From Dehalococcoidia bacterium (GTDB lineage Bacteria; Chloroflexota; Dehalococcoidia; Lucifugimonadales; Lucifugimonadaceae), in assembly GCA_030747175.1 (NCBI GenBank), contig JASLLE010000004.1, positions 1 through 64,000 on the forward strand: a stretch of DNA of 64,000 bases. The letters are read 5' to 3'. Under the pieces are notes generated by a model that made no database searches, was not told where the DNA came from, and worked only from the letters and a program-made list of their open reading frames with translations. Shown piece after piece: positions 1 to 8,846 of this stretch; the stretch's first letter is position 1, and each line of letters opens with the position of its first letter. Made by a program: the position numbers and the translations under genes.

Positions 1-165
1 TCTCGGCATGTCTTCCCCCTTCTGGAAACGTCCAGTCTCTAATTTATTGACTGGTACCGTTTCAGGGGGTCAGGTCACGACCGCACGTCGACGCGATTCC
101 TCTGTCATTAAGCGAGTGACGAACCGGGTCACCAGATGACTATGTGAATCGAGGCTATTCCTGCC

Positions 166-298
166 ATCCTGAAATGATTCAGGATCGGTCATTACGTCGG
201 CGGGCCGATAGTTCAGGCGGAACGATCGGAAGGCGTCAGGCCAGGGACACTATCATGCCGGATCTGAGTACGAGCGGATCCTGAATCAAGTTCAGGAT
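166..298. repeat. Pair of REP-like palindromes
   Basis: Two short palindromes built on the same arm (ATCCTGAA / TTCAGGAT) lie at 166-185 (4-nt loop) and 278-298 (5-nt loop), about 110 bp apart in the gap before the first gene. They look like two units of one dispersed palindromic repeat. Apart from these I see no gene or confident promoter in bases 1-332. Confidence 0.55.
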
Positions 299-332
299 AG
301 GCATATATGCCCAGGATGACAGGATTGAGTTC

Positions 333-890
333 GTGGTGACGGAAACACCTTCCAGAGTCGGCCTTGCCGTGATCGCCTACCCGGAACTTGAGCCCGGTGA
401 TCTGGCGTGGATCGAAAATATCCGTGCGGATGCCGATCCCAATCACGGGTTGATCGGACCACATTTCACGCTGGTATATCCGACGAACGTCCTGTCTCCT
501 GACGAGATGTCGGCGCACGTCCGGGAACGCCTCGCGGAAAACTCAATGATCGACTTTGTGTTGCGAGGGATCGCGATCGACGATGCTCGTGATCAAGGTG
601 AGATTTACGTATTCCTGGTTCCTAACGAGGGGCGCGATGCCATCGCCGCCCTGCACGACTCCCTGTACGCGGGGCCGTTGGAGGCAGAGCTTCGTGTTGA
701 TCTTCCATACAGACCTCACATGACAATTGGCCGGCTGCCGGAACGGGTCGCCGCCGATCGACTGATATCGGAATTGGCGCTCCAGGACGTCGACATCAGC
801 GGAACGGTGGCCGAAGTGCAGGTTGTCGATTGCACGTCGACGGATTTCGGGACACTCGATACGATCCCATTTGCTTCTCTACCCGGATGA
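333..890 (+). CDS. 2H phosphoesterase / 2'-5' RNA ligase-like protein
   Basis: A 185-residue cytoplasmic protein with the two HxTx signatures of the 2H phosphoesterase superfamily: HFTLVYP near residue 44 and HMTIGRLP near residue 129. In the family the two His-x-Thr motifs form one active site that cleaves 2'-5' or cyclic phosphodiester bonds, or acts as an RNA ligase or cyclic phosphodiesterase. The substrate cannot be told from sequence. The start is one of two consecutive GTG codons (333 or 336) with only a weak purine-rich stretch upstream. The stop is 4 bases before the next start, so the two are probably co-transcribed. Confidence 0.8.
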   Translation: MVTETPSRVGLAVIAYPELEPGDLAWIENIRADADPNHGLIGPHFTLVYPTNVLSPDEMSAHVRERLAENSMIDFVLRGIAIDDARDQGEIYVFLVPNEGRDAIAALHDSLYAGPLEAELRVDLPYRPHMTIGRLPERVAADRLISELALQDVDISGTVAEVQVVDCTSTDFGTLDTIPFASLPG

Positions 891-894
891 CAAC

Positions 895-1326
895 ATGACA
901 GAAAGCTGGCATATGACGCAGGTACGGATCACCGTTGGATCGTTCGTGTTCGTGGCGAACGTCGAGGAAGAAGCCGCGCCGCAGACGTGGTCGGAGTTTC
1001 GGAAATTGCTGCCTTACCGGAACAAGTTGATCCAGGTCCGTTGGAGCGGCGAGGCGGCGTGGGTTCCGATGGGTGAGTTCAAGCTGGACGTCGGCTTCGA
1101 GAACCACACCAGCTACCCGGCCCCGGGCCACATCATCTTTTACCCGGGCGGCTTCAGTGAGACGGAAATCCTGTTTCCTTACGGCGGGACATCCTTCGCC
1201 AGCAGGATGGGGCCGCTCGCTGGAAATCACTTCCTGACCGTCGTCGAGGGGAATGAGCAGCTTCCCGCGCTCGGCGAGAAGGTCCTGTGGGAGGGCGCCC
1301 AGGAAATCGTGTTCGAGGAGATCTAG
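895..1326 (+). CDS. DUF3830 family protein (cyclophilin-like fold)
   Basis: A protein of about 143 residues resembling DUF3830, a cyclophilin-like beta-barrel family. Recognisable stretches are the RWSGEAAW segment, GFENHTSYPAPG, the ETEILFPYG strand and GPLAGNHFLTV. No enzymatic function is established for the family; members often sit beside catabolic hydrolases. I chose ATG 895, just after the preceding stop and behind GGATG; ATG 913 is the alternative. The open frame runs back to 823 inside the upstream gene, but that extension looks unrelated to the family. No signal peptide. Confidence 0.85.
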   Translation: MTESWHMTQVRITVGSFVFVANVEEEAAPQTWSEFRKLLPYRNKLIQVRWSGEAAWVPMGEFKLDVGFENHTSYPAPGHIIFYPGGFSETEILFPYGGTSFASRMGPLAGNHFLTVVEGNEQLPALGEKVLWEGAQEIVFEEI

Positions 1327-1424
1327 GTCTCGGCGCTACGGGTGATCCGCGTGGCATACAATCCGCCAGCCCGGTTAGGGCGAAGCTGGCCGCCCGGTAC
1401 GGGCGGATACAAAGGAACGGTCAG

Positions 1425-2186
1425 ATGCCCGAGATGCGCAGGAACCCGGCGAAAGCAAAACTGGCGGCCGGCGGGGTCGTCACCGCGGTGGGCGGCGTGT
1501 ACACGGCCCAGATGGCGGATTTCGTTGGCACTCTTGGTGTCGAGGGCGTGTGGCTGGAGGCCGAGCACGGGCCGTTGGATTTCGCCGATATCGAGGACAT
1601 CACACGCGCCTGCGACCTGTGGGGAATGGCGTCGATCGTCCGGGTGGGGCGCGCCGAGGCGAACACGATCTACCGAACGCTGGACTGCGGCGCGCAGGGA
1701 ATCGTTGTGCCGCACGTCAACACGCGTGAGGAGGCGGAGCTGGTGGTCGATTCCGCCAAGTACGCACCACTTGGAAGCCGGGGCATGTTCAGCACCCGCC
1801 AGGGTTACGGCGTTGGCGACTACCTGGATCATGCCAATAACGAGACCTTCGTGTGCGTGTTGATCGAAGACATCGTTGCGGTCGAGAACCTGGACGAGAT
1901 TGTCAGCGTCGACAACATCGACGTGTTCCTCGTTGCGCCGAGCGACCTGTCGCAGTCGATGGGGCACCTCGGCCACGCAGAGCACCCGGAGGTTCAAGCC
2001 GTGATCGACCGCTCGATCCAACGAATCCTGGACGCCGGACGGATCCCCGGTCACGTGGGACGAACGGCCAGTGTTGCGAGGTATATCCAGAAGGGTGTCC
2101 GGTTCTTCAACGCCAACCTGAACGAGTGGGTGACAAACGGGGCAGCGATCTACACGGACGAGGTCAAGAAGGGGAGCGCGGGGTAG
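1425..2186 (+). CDS. HpcH/HpaI-type 2-oxo-hydroxyacid aldolase (copy 1)
   Basis: A class II pyruvate-type aldolase of 253 residues. In the family it cleaves or forms 4-hydroxy-2-oxo acids (products pyruvate or glyoxylate plus an aldehyde) using a divalent metal. Expected catalytic or metal positions are visible: His48 in EAEHGP, Arg73 in VRVGR, Glu148 in LIEDI and Asp174 in APSDLSQSMG. The start at ATG 1425 is supported by AAAGGA 8 nt upstream; the frame is open back to 1287 but that part is non-homologous. A close paralogue follows at 2649, separated by a repeat-filled gap. Substrate unknown; could also be a citrate lyase beta-like enzyme, but length and motifs fit HpcH/HpaI better. Confidence 0.85.
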   Translation: MPEMRRNPAKAKLAAGGVVTAVGGVYTAQMADFVGTLGVEGVWLEAEHGPLDFADIEDITRACDLWGMASIVRVGRAEANTIYRTLDCGAQGIVVPHVNTREEAELVVDSAKYAPLGSRGMFSTRQGYGVGDYLDHANNETFVCVLIEDIVAVENLDEIVSVDNIDVFLVAPSDLSQSMGHLGHAEHPEVQAVIDRSIQRILDAGRIPGHVGRTASVARYIQKGVRFFNANLNEWVTNGAAIYTDEVKKGSAG

Positions 2187-2203
2187 TTCTGGCAATGGTG
2201 AAC

Positions 2204-2590
2204 TCTCCCCCTCACCCTCGATGTACGCGGGCCTCTCCGGCGGCGTGGAGAGGGGCAAGTGTCCAGTAATCCCGGTCCTTCCCCGGGAGGATGGGGGATC
2301 TTTACCAAAAGGCTTTCCGGCAAATAAGGATCGTCCACGGCGGACCAGCGTTCTCCCTCACCCTAACCCTCTCCCGCTGGGAGAGGGGCGCTCGCTACTG
2401 TCATCCCGATCGGAGCCGAGGGACCTGCACCGCGCGACATCTGCCCAGGGACACACGAATCGCGCCATTACATCTGACTGCGTAAGGCGCTCACCGCATG
2501 AGGTTGAAGTGGCGCACCAAAGACTTGAAGAAATTACGTTCTGCCGGTGAATGTCCCTCGTCCTTCCGGTCCCGGAAGGATCGGGATGAC
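2204..2590. repeat. Cluster of dispersed palindromic repeats
   Basis: The 462-bp gap between the two aldolase genes holds no convincing gene but several palindromes. At 2204-2259 a CTCTCC...GGAGAG unit begins with a CCCTCACCCT tract. At 2357-2387 a second CCCTCACCCT tract ends in a perfect 9-bp palindrome (CCCTCTCCC, loop GCT, GGGAGAGGG, 2367-2387). At 2400-2425 lies an arm like the 8925-9010 inverted repeat (GTCATCCCGA...GAGGGAC). An opposite-facing partial arm (GTCCCTCG...TCGGGATGAC) sits at 2553-2590, so 2400-2590 resembles a small element with terminal inverted repeats. Confidence 0.6.
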
Positions 2591-2648
2591 CGGGGGTTGA
2601 CGCCATCGCGCAGCAAGATCGAAAAATCAGGAATACGGAGAACAACAA

Positions 2649-3398
2649 ATGGCTGAACTGCGACCTAACCGCGCCAAGGATAAGCTGGCGAAGGGTGAGA
2701 TTGTCACCTGTCTGGCCGGCGTGGACACCCCGCATCTCGTCGATTTCGTCGGGCAGATCGGGATCGATTCCGTGTGGCTCGAGGCCGAGCACGGGCCGGT
2801 GGACTTCGAGGCGATTGGCGATCTGTCTCGTGCCGCGGACCTGTGGGGCATGACGCCGCTGGTGCGAGTCGGCAGTACCGATTACAACACGATCTATCGA
2901 ACGCTGGACATGGGCGCCATGGGCATCACCGTGCCGCACGTGGACACGGCGCAGGACGCGCGCGACGTGGTCCGGGCGGCGAAGTACGCGCCGGTCGGCG
3001 GTCGCGGCATGTACGGTCCCCGCCAGGCCTACGGCGTGACCGATTACGTCAAGAAGGCGAACGACCAGACGATGGTCGTCGTGCTTGTCGAGGACATCAA
3101 GTCGGTCAACAACCTGGACGCGATCCTGGAAGTCGACCACGTAGACGTGTTCCACGTCGCGCCGAGCGATCTTGCACAATCGATGGGCCACATCGGCGAT
3201 GACGAGCACCCGGACGTGCAACGCACCATCGACGAGTCGATAGCCAAAATTATTGCCGCCGGTAAAACCGCAGGCACCACCGTAGGGGCGCACAACGTCG
3301 GCCGATTCCGGGATCAGGGCGTGAAGTTCTTCTACACGAGCCTGAACGGCTGGATCATATCCGGCGGCAGGGAGTTCCTGGACGCGCTGGGCGCGTAG
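2649..3398 (+). CDS. HpcH/HpaI-type 2-oxo-hydroxyacid aldolase (copy 2)
   Basis: A 249-residue aldolase colinear with the gene at 1425 and sharing most motif blocks: His48 in EAEHGP, Arg73 in VRVGS, Glu148 in LVEDI and Asp174 in APSDLAQSMG. Predicted reaction is metal-dependent retro-aldol cleavage of a 4-hydroxy-2-oxo acid. The start has GGAG about 8 nt upstream. It is probably an ancient tandem duplicate: framework and active site are conserved, but substrate-side loops differ (GRAEAN versus GSTDYN after the Arg; the last 40 residues). That suggests different aldehyde specificity, not dosage. Confidence 0.85.
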   Translation: MAELRPNRAKDKLAKGEIVTCLAGVDTPHLVDFVGQIGIDSVWLEAEHGPVDFEAIGDLSRAADLWGMTPLVRVGSTDYNTIYRTLDMGAMGITVPHVDTAQDARDVVRAAKYAPVGGRGMYGPRQAYGVTDYVKKANDQTMVVVLVEDIKSVNNLDAILEVDHVDVFHVAPSDLAQSMGHIGDDEHPDVQRTIDESIAKIIAAGKTAGTTVGAHNVGRFRDQGVKFFYTSLNGWIISGGREFLDALGA

Positions 3399-3428
3399 CG
3401 TGGGTGATCGACGCCCGTGACGGAACTC

Positions 3429-5105
3429 TTAGAACGGGTCCGGGCCGGTTCCCTGCCGGTGCAACTCTTCACGGGTGTAGCTGCCGAGTGAGCGGAAGTC
3501 GAACTCGGTGTATCGCTTGACCCAGCCGAGCACGATCTGTTCCGACTCCCGATAACGTGCCCGGGTCGCATCGTCCGCCTCATTTCCGAGTCGCTCGATG
3601 ATGTCGACGCCTTCCGAACGCGTCAGTTCCTTGATAAGCGCGAGGTCATGATTTCGCTCGGTGTCTTCGCAGGCGGCGGCGTGCACAACGCGCTGGGCGG
3701 TCTGCGCCACGGAGATGCGGGCCGTTGCCAGGTCTTCCATGAGCGCCGGGTGAATACCCGGGTGACCATCCAGGGAGTCGATTCCTTTCGCCCCTCGACC
3801 GTTCAGCCATCCTTCGACGTATTCCACGATGGTCCGAATGTTGCGGCGAGTTCCCTCCTGAGTGACCGGTCCCTCGGGCGTCTCGATCACCACCGGGAAG
3901 TTATCCGGGTTCTTCATCGCATCGGTCGGCCGCCAGCCGGTCGCATGGAGGTCTTTGAACGGGTCCGCGGCCGTCTTCTGGTGGTAGATGTGGGCCGTCC
4001 AACCTCGCAGGAAACCGTTGTCCGCCTCCCAGATCTTGTCGGCGCGAATCCCCTTCGCCGCCGCTTCGTTAACCTGCTCGTCCTGGCTCGGAAGCTGGGT
4101 AGCCATGCCGCCGATCGGCACTGCGCCGTGCTTCAAACAGACCGCCACAAGGCGACGGAAGATGTTCGAGATGAAAGTCGTAGTCTTGACGTCCACGCCA
4201 AACCGGTCCGGCCACAGGGAGTCCGGATCGTTCATCACGAACTCCAGCAAACTGGCCTTCAGATCCCAGCGCGCCGCGTTCAACCCGGCGGCGTAACGCC
4301 CCAGCTCGTAAAGCATCTCCTCCATCTGCCAGACGGCGGGGAGTGACTCCACGAGGATGATCGCCCGAATCTGGGCGTTCGAGAGGTGAGGGACCAACTC
4401 CCGGGAGATGTCGAAAACGTCTCGATACAGGCGGATCTCGGCCACCGATTCCGTCTTTGGCAGGTAGAAGTAGATGCCCTTGCCCTGCTCGGCGTGGACT
4501 CGCCCGGCGTGAAACAGCGTTGCCGCCGTGCCAAGCAACGTGGCCGATACCGGAGCGCCATCGATCGTGAAGTCAGGCTCGTCCAGGTGCAGGCCGCGCT
4601 CCCGGTGCATGAAGAACGGAATCGGCCCGTCCCACAGCTTGTAATGCCGGTCCCGTTCCTCATCGTGGAACTCCAGCGTCCCGAGAAGGGCATCCCGGCG
4701 GTTGATCGCGGACTGGACCGTGTCCGCTAGTGAGTGACCAGCGGAATCCTCATCGTCGTCGAGATCGCCAACGGCCTGGGTGCCGTCCGGCATCGGGTTA
4801 AGGGCGTTGATGAACATGGATGTCATCGACACCGGGCCGGATATCTCGATGCCGGGCTGTTTCAACTCTTCCGGCACCGGAGGCACCTGCCAGTCGGTAG
4901 TCGTAGCCGGACCCGGTGCGAGGTGTCCCGGCTGCCGCCCTTCACGGACGGCCGCGGCAGATACGGCCAGGCGCTCTGCGCGCAGCGCCAGGACCCGGTC
5001 GTTGAACTCATCGTGGAGTGCGACCACGTACTCCAGGAAGTCCGGCGTCATGATCTCGCCGGAACCCGGCACATTCGGATATTTGACTCGGTCACTGGCC
5101 GACAT
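3429..5105 (-). CDS. Malate synthase A-like protein
   Basis: 558 residues, slightly longer than malate synthase A. The family condenses glyoxylate with acetyl-CoA to malate using a general base and Mg2+. Family anchors appear in order: GPVSMTSMFINALNP near 90-104, catalytic Arg170 in HRERGLHLDEP, Glu253 in LVESLPA, Asp281 in LNAARWD, GGMATQLPS near 332-340, and general-base Asp458 in ALMEDLATARIS. The block normally reading MADFEDA-SPTW is replaced by an acidic stretch (residues 112-120), so substrate specificity may have shifted. Convergent with the aldolases, divergent from the glutamine synthetase-like gene. No isocitrate lyase is in the window; glyoxylate could come from the aldolases. 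Start ATG has GAGGGA about 10 nt upstream. Confidence 0.75.
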   Translation of the reverse strand: MSASDRVKYPNVPGSGEIMTPDFLEYVVALHDEFNDRVLALRAERLAVSAAAVREGRQPGHLAPGPATTTDWQVPPVPEELKQPGIEISGPVSMTSMFINALNPMPDGTQAVGDLDDDEDSAGHSLADTVQSAINRRDALLGTLEFHDEERDRHYKLWDGPIPFFMHRERGLHLDEPDFTIDGAPVSATLLGTAATLFHAGRVHAEQGKGIYFYLPKTESVAEIRLYRDVFDISRELVPHLSNAQIRAIILVESLPAVWQMEEMLYELGRYAAGLNAARWDLKASLLEFVMNDPDSLWPDRFGVDVKTTTFISNIFRRLVAVCLKHGAVPIGGMATQLPSQDEQVNEAAAKGIRADKIWEADNGFLRGWTAHIYHQKTAADPFKDLHATGWRPTDAMKNPDNFPVVIETPEGPVTQEGTRRNIRTIVEYVEGWLNGRGAKGIDSLDGHPGIHPALMEDLATARISVAQTAQRVVHAAACEDTERNHDLALIKELTRSEGVDIIERLGNEADDATRARYRESEQIVLGWVKRYTEFDFRSLGSYTREELHRQGTGPDPF

Positions 5106-5343
5106 GGAAGAAGTCCCTCATGCTCTGGCACGTTCTGGCCGCGCGACGCACTGCAGTCATACGGCCACGAAATCGCCTTACGCAGCGCACGGGCTGGAGA
5201 TAAGGCCGGTCCGCATCGACGGTGGGTTCATTTTCAGCACGAGATATTAGCTTGATCGACCGTACCCGGCCATCACGGAAGCGTGTAACCGGCGTGAGAT
5301 ACTCGGCCCCGCTGCCTTAACAACACGTCGAGAGGATGATGCC
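5106..5343. promoter_or_regulatory. Divergent intergenic region
   Basis: 238 bp between the divergently oriented malate synthase-like and glutamine synthetase-like genes, so it must contain both promoters. I cannot assign confident -35/-10 elements or an operator. GAGAGGATG just before 5344 is the ribosome binding site of the rightward gene. Confidence 0.4.
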
Positions 5344-6735
5344 GTGACTTCGACCGGACCCGCCATCAGGGGCATGTTGACCCGCGATGCCCTTGTCCGC
5401 CTGGCGCAACGGGGCGAAGTCGATACCGTGGTAGTCGGTTTCACTGACCTGTACGGCCGGTTCATGGGCAAGCGGTTCGATGCCGATTTTTTCATCGGCC
5501 AGACGGTCGAACACGGCACTCACGGCTGCGACTATCTCCTGGCGGTCGATATGGAGATGGAGCCCGTCCCCGGCTATCAGTTCGCGAACTGGTCGAAGGG
5601 ATACGGAGATATCCATCTTTCACCGGACATGGAGACATTGCGGGTGGCCTCCTGGCTCGACAAGACCGCCATGGTCCAGTGCGACGCCCATTTGCCGGAG
5701 TCGCCCGAATCCAAAGTCCACGGGCTGGTACCGATCGCGCCCCGGTCCATGCTCCGGAAGCAGTTGGAACGCGTTGATGCCATGGGATTCAAGGCGTTCG
5801 CCGGTTCCGAGCTCGAGTACTACGTATTCAACGATTCGTACGCCGATGCGGCGCGCTCGGGGTACGCGGGCCTTGAGCGCGCGGGGTGGTACGACGAGGA
5901 CTACAGCCTGCTGCAAGGGACGCGGGGAGAGGGACTCAATGGCGCAGTGCGGCGCCATCTGCGCGATTCAGGGGTACCGGTCGAAACCTCCAAAGGTGAG
6001 GCCGGTCTGGGGCAGCACGAGTTGAACGTCCGGTACTCGGAACTGCTGACAATGGCGGACCGGCACGTCGTGTACAAGCAATGCGTCAAGGAGGTGGCGG
6101 ATGGGATTGGCATGAGCGTGACATTCATGGCGAAGTTCGCTGAGGGGCACAACGGATCGAGCTGCCACATCCACCTGAGCCTTCGTAAAGACGGGGAGCC
6201 AGTCTTTGCTGACGGGACAGGGCAATCAGACGTTTTCCGCTGGTTCCTGGGCGGCTGGATGGCACACGCGCGTGAGTTCATGCCCTTCTACGCGCCAACC
6301 GTGAACTCCTACAAGCGATATCAGAGCGGCTCCTGGGCGCCGACAACCCTGGCATGGGCGTTCGATAACCGCACGGTGGGTTTCCGGGTGGTTGGAAACG
6401 GTGACTCGCTGCGAATCGAATGCCGATTGCCGGGCGCCGACTGCAATCCCTACCTGGCGTACACGGCGGCGCTGGCATCGGGCCTGGACGGCATAGAGAA
6501 TCGGATCGAGCCGCCACCGGCGTTGGACGGTGACGGTTACACGTCGCCCGGAGTCGCCGGTTTGCCGGCGACGCTGCGCGAAGCCAACGACGAGTTCCGA
6601 ACGAGCGAGTTCGTCCGCACGTCGCTCGGCGACGAGGTGGTCCAGCACTACGCCCATTTTTTTGAGACGGAGCAAAAATCGTTTGACGGCGCAGTCACCG
6701 ATTGGGAACGACTGCGTTATTTCGAACGTATCTGA
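5344..6735 (+). CDS. Glutamine synthetase-like ligase (gamma-glutamylamide synthetase type)
   Basis: A 463-residue class I glutamine synthetase fold protein. It should activate glutamate gamma-carboxylate with ATP and join it to ammonia or an amine. The beta-grasp N-domain contains FTDLYGRFMGKR (33-44). Metal/ATP motifs are SELEYYVF (155-162), GEAGLGQHELN (218-228, replacing EAGPGQHE) and GSSCHIHLSL (271-280, His275). The proline-to-leucine change and presence in a catabolic region point to a PuuA/GlnT-like ligase acting on an amine, not the ammonia-assimilating GlnA; this is inference. Start is GTG 5344 behind GAGAGGATG; nearby ATGs are out of frame. Confidence 0.8.
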   Translation: MTSTGPAIRGMLTRDALVRLAQRGEVDTVVVGFTDLYGRFMGKRFDADFFIGQTVEHGTHGCDYLLAVDMEMEPVPGYQFANWSKGYGDIHLSPDMETLRVASWLDKTAMVQCDAHLPESPESKVHGLVPIAPRSMLRKQLERVDAMGFKAFAGSELEYYVFNDSYADAARSGYAGLERAGWYDEDYSLLQGTRGEGLNGAVRRHLRDSGVPVETSKGEAGLGQHELNVRYSELLTMADRHVVYKQCVKEVADGIGMSVTFMAKFAEGHNGSSCHIHLSLRKDGEPVFADGTGQSDVFRWFLGGWMAHAREFMPFYAPTVNSYKRYQSGSWAPTTLAWAFDNRTVGFRVVGNGDSLRIECRLPGADCNPYLAYTAALASGLDGIENRIEPPPALDGDGYTSPGVAGLPATLREANDEFRTSEFVRTSLGDEVVQHYAHFFETEQKSFDGAVTDWERLRYFERI

Positions 6736-6881
6736 CTTGTGCAACCCTTCCGATTATGTGGTTAACGCGCTGATAATCAGTGGTCGTCCCCAATCGCAAG
6801 CGCAGACCGGGATTCGCGTCCCGCACGCAGCCGTAAGAAAAAACAAAACCCGGATTTTCGGACCTGGAGCCAACAACAACG

Positions 6882-7373
6882 ATGAACGTTCGCCCTCATA
6901 TGCGTTTCACCCGGACTCTGTTGCGGTTCGGGCTGCCGGCCGTGATCCTGACCGCGATCACCCTGATCGCCGCGTGTTCGTCCGACGGTTCGGACGCGTC
7001 TCCGACCACCACTCCCGTGCCACAGCAGACCACGCAGGCGGCCCCCGGTGAGACCGTGACGCTGGCCCCGGGCCAGTCCGTTGGGATCGACGGAGAAGAC
7101 ATCGAACTGGCGTTCTATCAGGTGGTCGACGAATCCCGATGTCCAGAGGGCGCCCAGTGCATAACGGCGGGCACAGCGACCGTGTTGATGTCCCTGACAG
7201 GGCCAGATTTCGACTCCGGCCAGATTTCGTTCTTCGTTCCGCCCGGCGGCAGCAGTACCGCCGTAGCAGGGCCGTATGACGTCAACCTGATAGCACTGGA
7301 ACCTGATCCGCCGCCCAAGGGCGGTGTAGAAGCGGGTGACTATCGGGTCACCTTCAGCGTGACCAAAAATTAG
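6882..7373 (+). CDS. Small secreted lipoprotein with paired-Cys motif
   Basis: 163 residues with a basic n-region, a hydrophobic segment (about 16-30) and a lipobox ending IAAC (Cys32), so it is predicted to be lipidated and anchored outside the membrane. A Thr/Pro/Gln-rich linker (about 40-55) leads to a small beta-rich domain with ESRCPEGAQCITAG near residues 86-99. Its two cysteines, six residues apart, recall a family of small lipoproteins carrying a DSRCP...C motif; function unknown. ATG 6900 (residue 7) is an alternative start. Likely monocistronic. Confidence 0.75.
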   Translation: MNVRPHMRFTRTLLRFGLPAVILTAITLIAACSSDGSDASPTTTPVPQQTTQAAPGETVTLAPGQSVGIDGEDIELAFYQVVDESRCPEGAQCITAGTATVLMSLTGPDFDSGQISFFVPPGGSSTAVAGPYDVNLIALEPDPPPKGGVEAGDYRVTFSVTKN

Positions 7374-7466
7374 CCCGAAAGCACGGCGGATGGACCGGCA
7401 CACCCTGCCACAGCGGTAGAACAGCTAATCTCATCAGCCCGGCCTCCAACCCGAACGGAGATCCAT

Positions 7467-8846
7467 ATGGGATTCACGCCTGAACAGGAATCTATCGTCG
7501 AGAGCTTTATCGGAGCAAACGACATCCCGGGCGCGGCCGTGGCTATCGTTCGCGGCGATCAGATCATTGCCGAGGGCGGGTTCGGCATAGCCGACGTGGC
7601 AAAGGAAGCCCCGGCGACTGAACACACCATCTGGCCGATCTGTTCGATCACCAAGTCGTTCACCGGCGTCTCCGCTATGCAACTGGTCGAGTCCGGGAAG
7701 TTGCGTCTGGACGAGCCGGTCCAGACGTATCTGCCGGGTTTCCGGGTAAAAGACGAGGCGGCGAGCCGCCGGATGACGACCCGCCTACTCCTCCGGCACA
7801 ACAGTGGAATGGGCCGCACGGGACACCAGGACCGAACCCGCGAAGAGGCAGTCAATCCTTACCCGACCCGCGAAACGCTGGTTAACGCGCTCGACTCCGC
7901 GGAGCTTCAATCAGCTCCCGGGGAGGCGTTCTCCTATTGCAACGAGGGCTTCGCCACCGTGGGCCACACGATCGAGACCGTTGCCGGAGTGCCGCTTGAG
8001 GAGTACTTCAAAAGCAAGATTCTCGACCCGGTCGGCATGTCGGATACGTCCATCGACTTCATGGACTGGAAGAACGGCGCGGACCGCACATACGCCTACT
8101 CAAAGGGCGACGCGGGACCATTCGATAGCGGCGAACGGCACGGCGAGTACATCGTCGTGCGCCTGAATGACGACTACCAGACCTTCCTTTCGACGGGCGG
8201 CATCGTCAGTTCCGTGCACGACCTCGCGCTCTACCAGATCGCCTCGATGGCGTACGAAGATTCGCCACTTGGATTGACTGCCGGGTCTCTTGATCACATG
8301 CAGGACGTGCAGTTCCCGTTCGGCGATACGGGCTGGGGCTACGGACTCGGTTACTGGGTGTTTTGGAGCGGGTCAACGAAGGTCATCGGTCACTCCGGCG
8401 GCTTGCCCGGCATCTCCACCTACTCGATGATGATCCCGTCCGAGAAGACCGGCGTGGTGGTGTTCACGAACCGGGGAGACCGGCGAGCCTTCTTCCTGGC
8501 GGAGGAACTGATGAACACGGTGCGCGGGCAGGTGTGGCGGGACTCCACAAGTGAGCCGCTGCCGTATGAAACCCGATATCCGACGCCCTCGGCCGACGAT
8601 CTCTCGGAATACGCGGGCCGTTACGAGTTCCGCGCCGGGATCGCAGACGTGGAGGCGGGCGACGGTGGCGTGGTGATCACGACGCCGTCACGGTTGGACG
8701 GGCCGCCGGTGTCGATCGTGACCACTCAGGTAGGCCCGGACTCCTTCATGAGCCGCGACCAGGGCATGTCCATTCCCTTCGTACGTGACGACTCAGGACG
8801 CGTCGTGCGTTTCCTGAACGGCGGCTACTCGTACGAGCGGGTTTGA
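7467..8846 (+). CDS. Beta-lactamase-fold serine hydrolase (class C / S12 family)
   Basis: 459 residues. The serine hydrolase triad is present: Ser60-x-x-Lys63 (CSITKSF), Tyr157-Cys-Asn159 (YSYCN-type YxN) and HSGG in VIGHSGGLPG. These belong to the AmpC / EstB / D-aminopeptidase group that hydrolyses amides or esters. A C-terminal beta domain (from about 370) resembles the lipocalin-like tail of this group. There is no signal peptide, so it acts in the cytoplasm, unlike true AmpC. GGAGAT sits 7 nt before the ATG. Substrate unknown; a peptide or ester catabolic role fits the neighbourhood. Confidence 0.85.
   Translation: MGFTPEQESIVESFIGANDIPGAAVAIVRGDQIIAEGGFGIADVAKEAPATEHTIWPICSITKSFTGVSAMQLVESGKLRLDEPVQTYLPGFRVKDEAASRRMTTRLLLRHNSGMGRTGHQDRTREEAVNPYPTRETLVNALDSAELQSAPGEAFSYCNEGFATVGHTIETVAGVPLEEYFKSKILDPVGMSDTSIDFMDWKNGADRTYAYSKGDAGPFDSGERHGEYIVVRLNDDYQTFLSTGGIVSSVHDLALYQIASMAYEDSPLGLTAGSLDHMQDVQFPFGDTGWGYGLGYWVFWSGSTKVIGHSGGLPGISTYSMMIPSEKTGVVVFTNRGDRRAFFLAEELMNTVRGQVWRDSTSEPLPYETRYPTPSADDLSEYAGRYEFRAGIADVEAGDGGVVITTPSRLDGPPVSIVTTQVGPDSFMSRDQGMSIPFVRDDSGRVVRFLNGGYSYERV

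Noticed and set aside
3429-5105. Isocitrate lyase/HpcH-like superfamily assignment
   Set aside because: Order and identity of the Arg, Glu and Asp motifs and the length fit malate synthase A much better.
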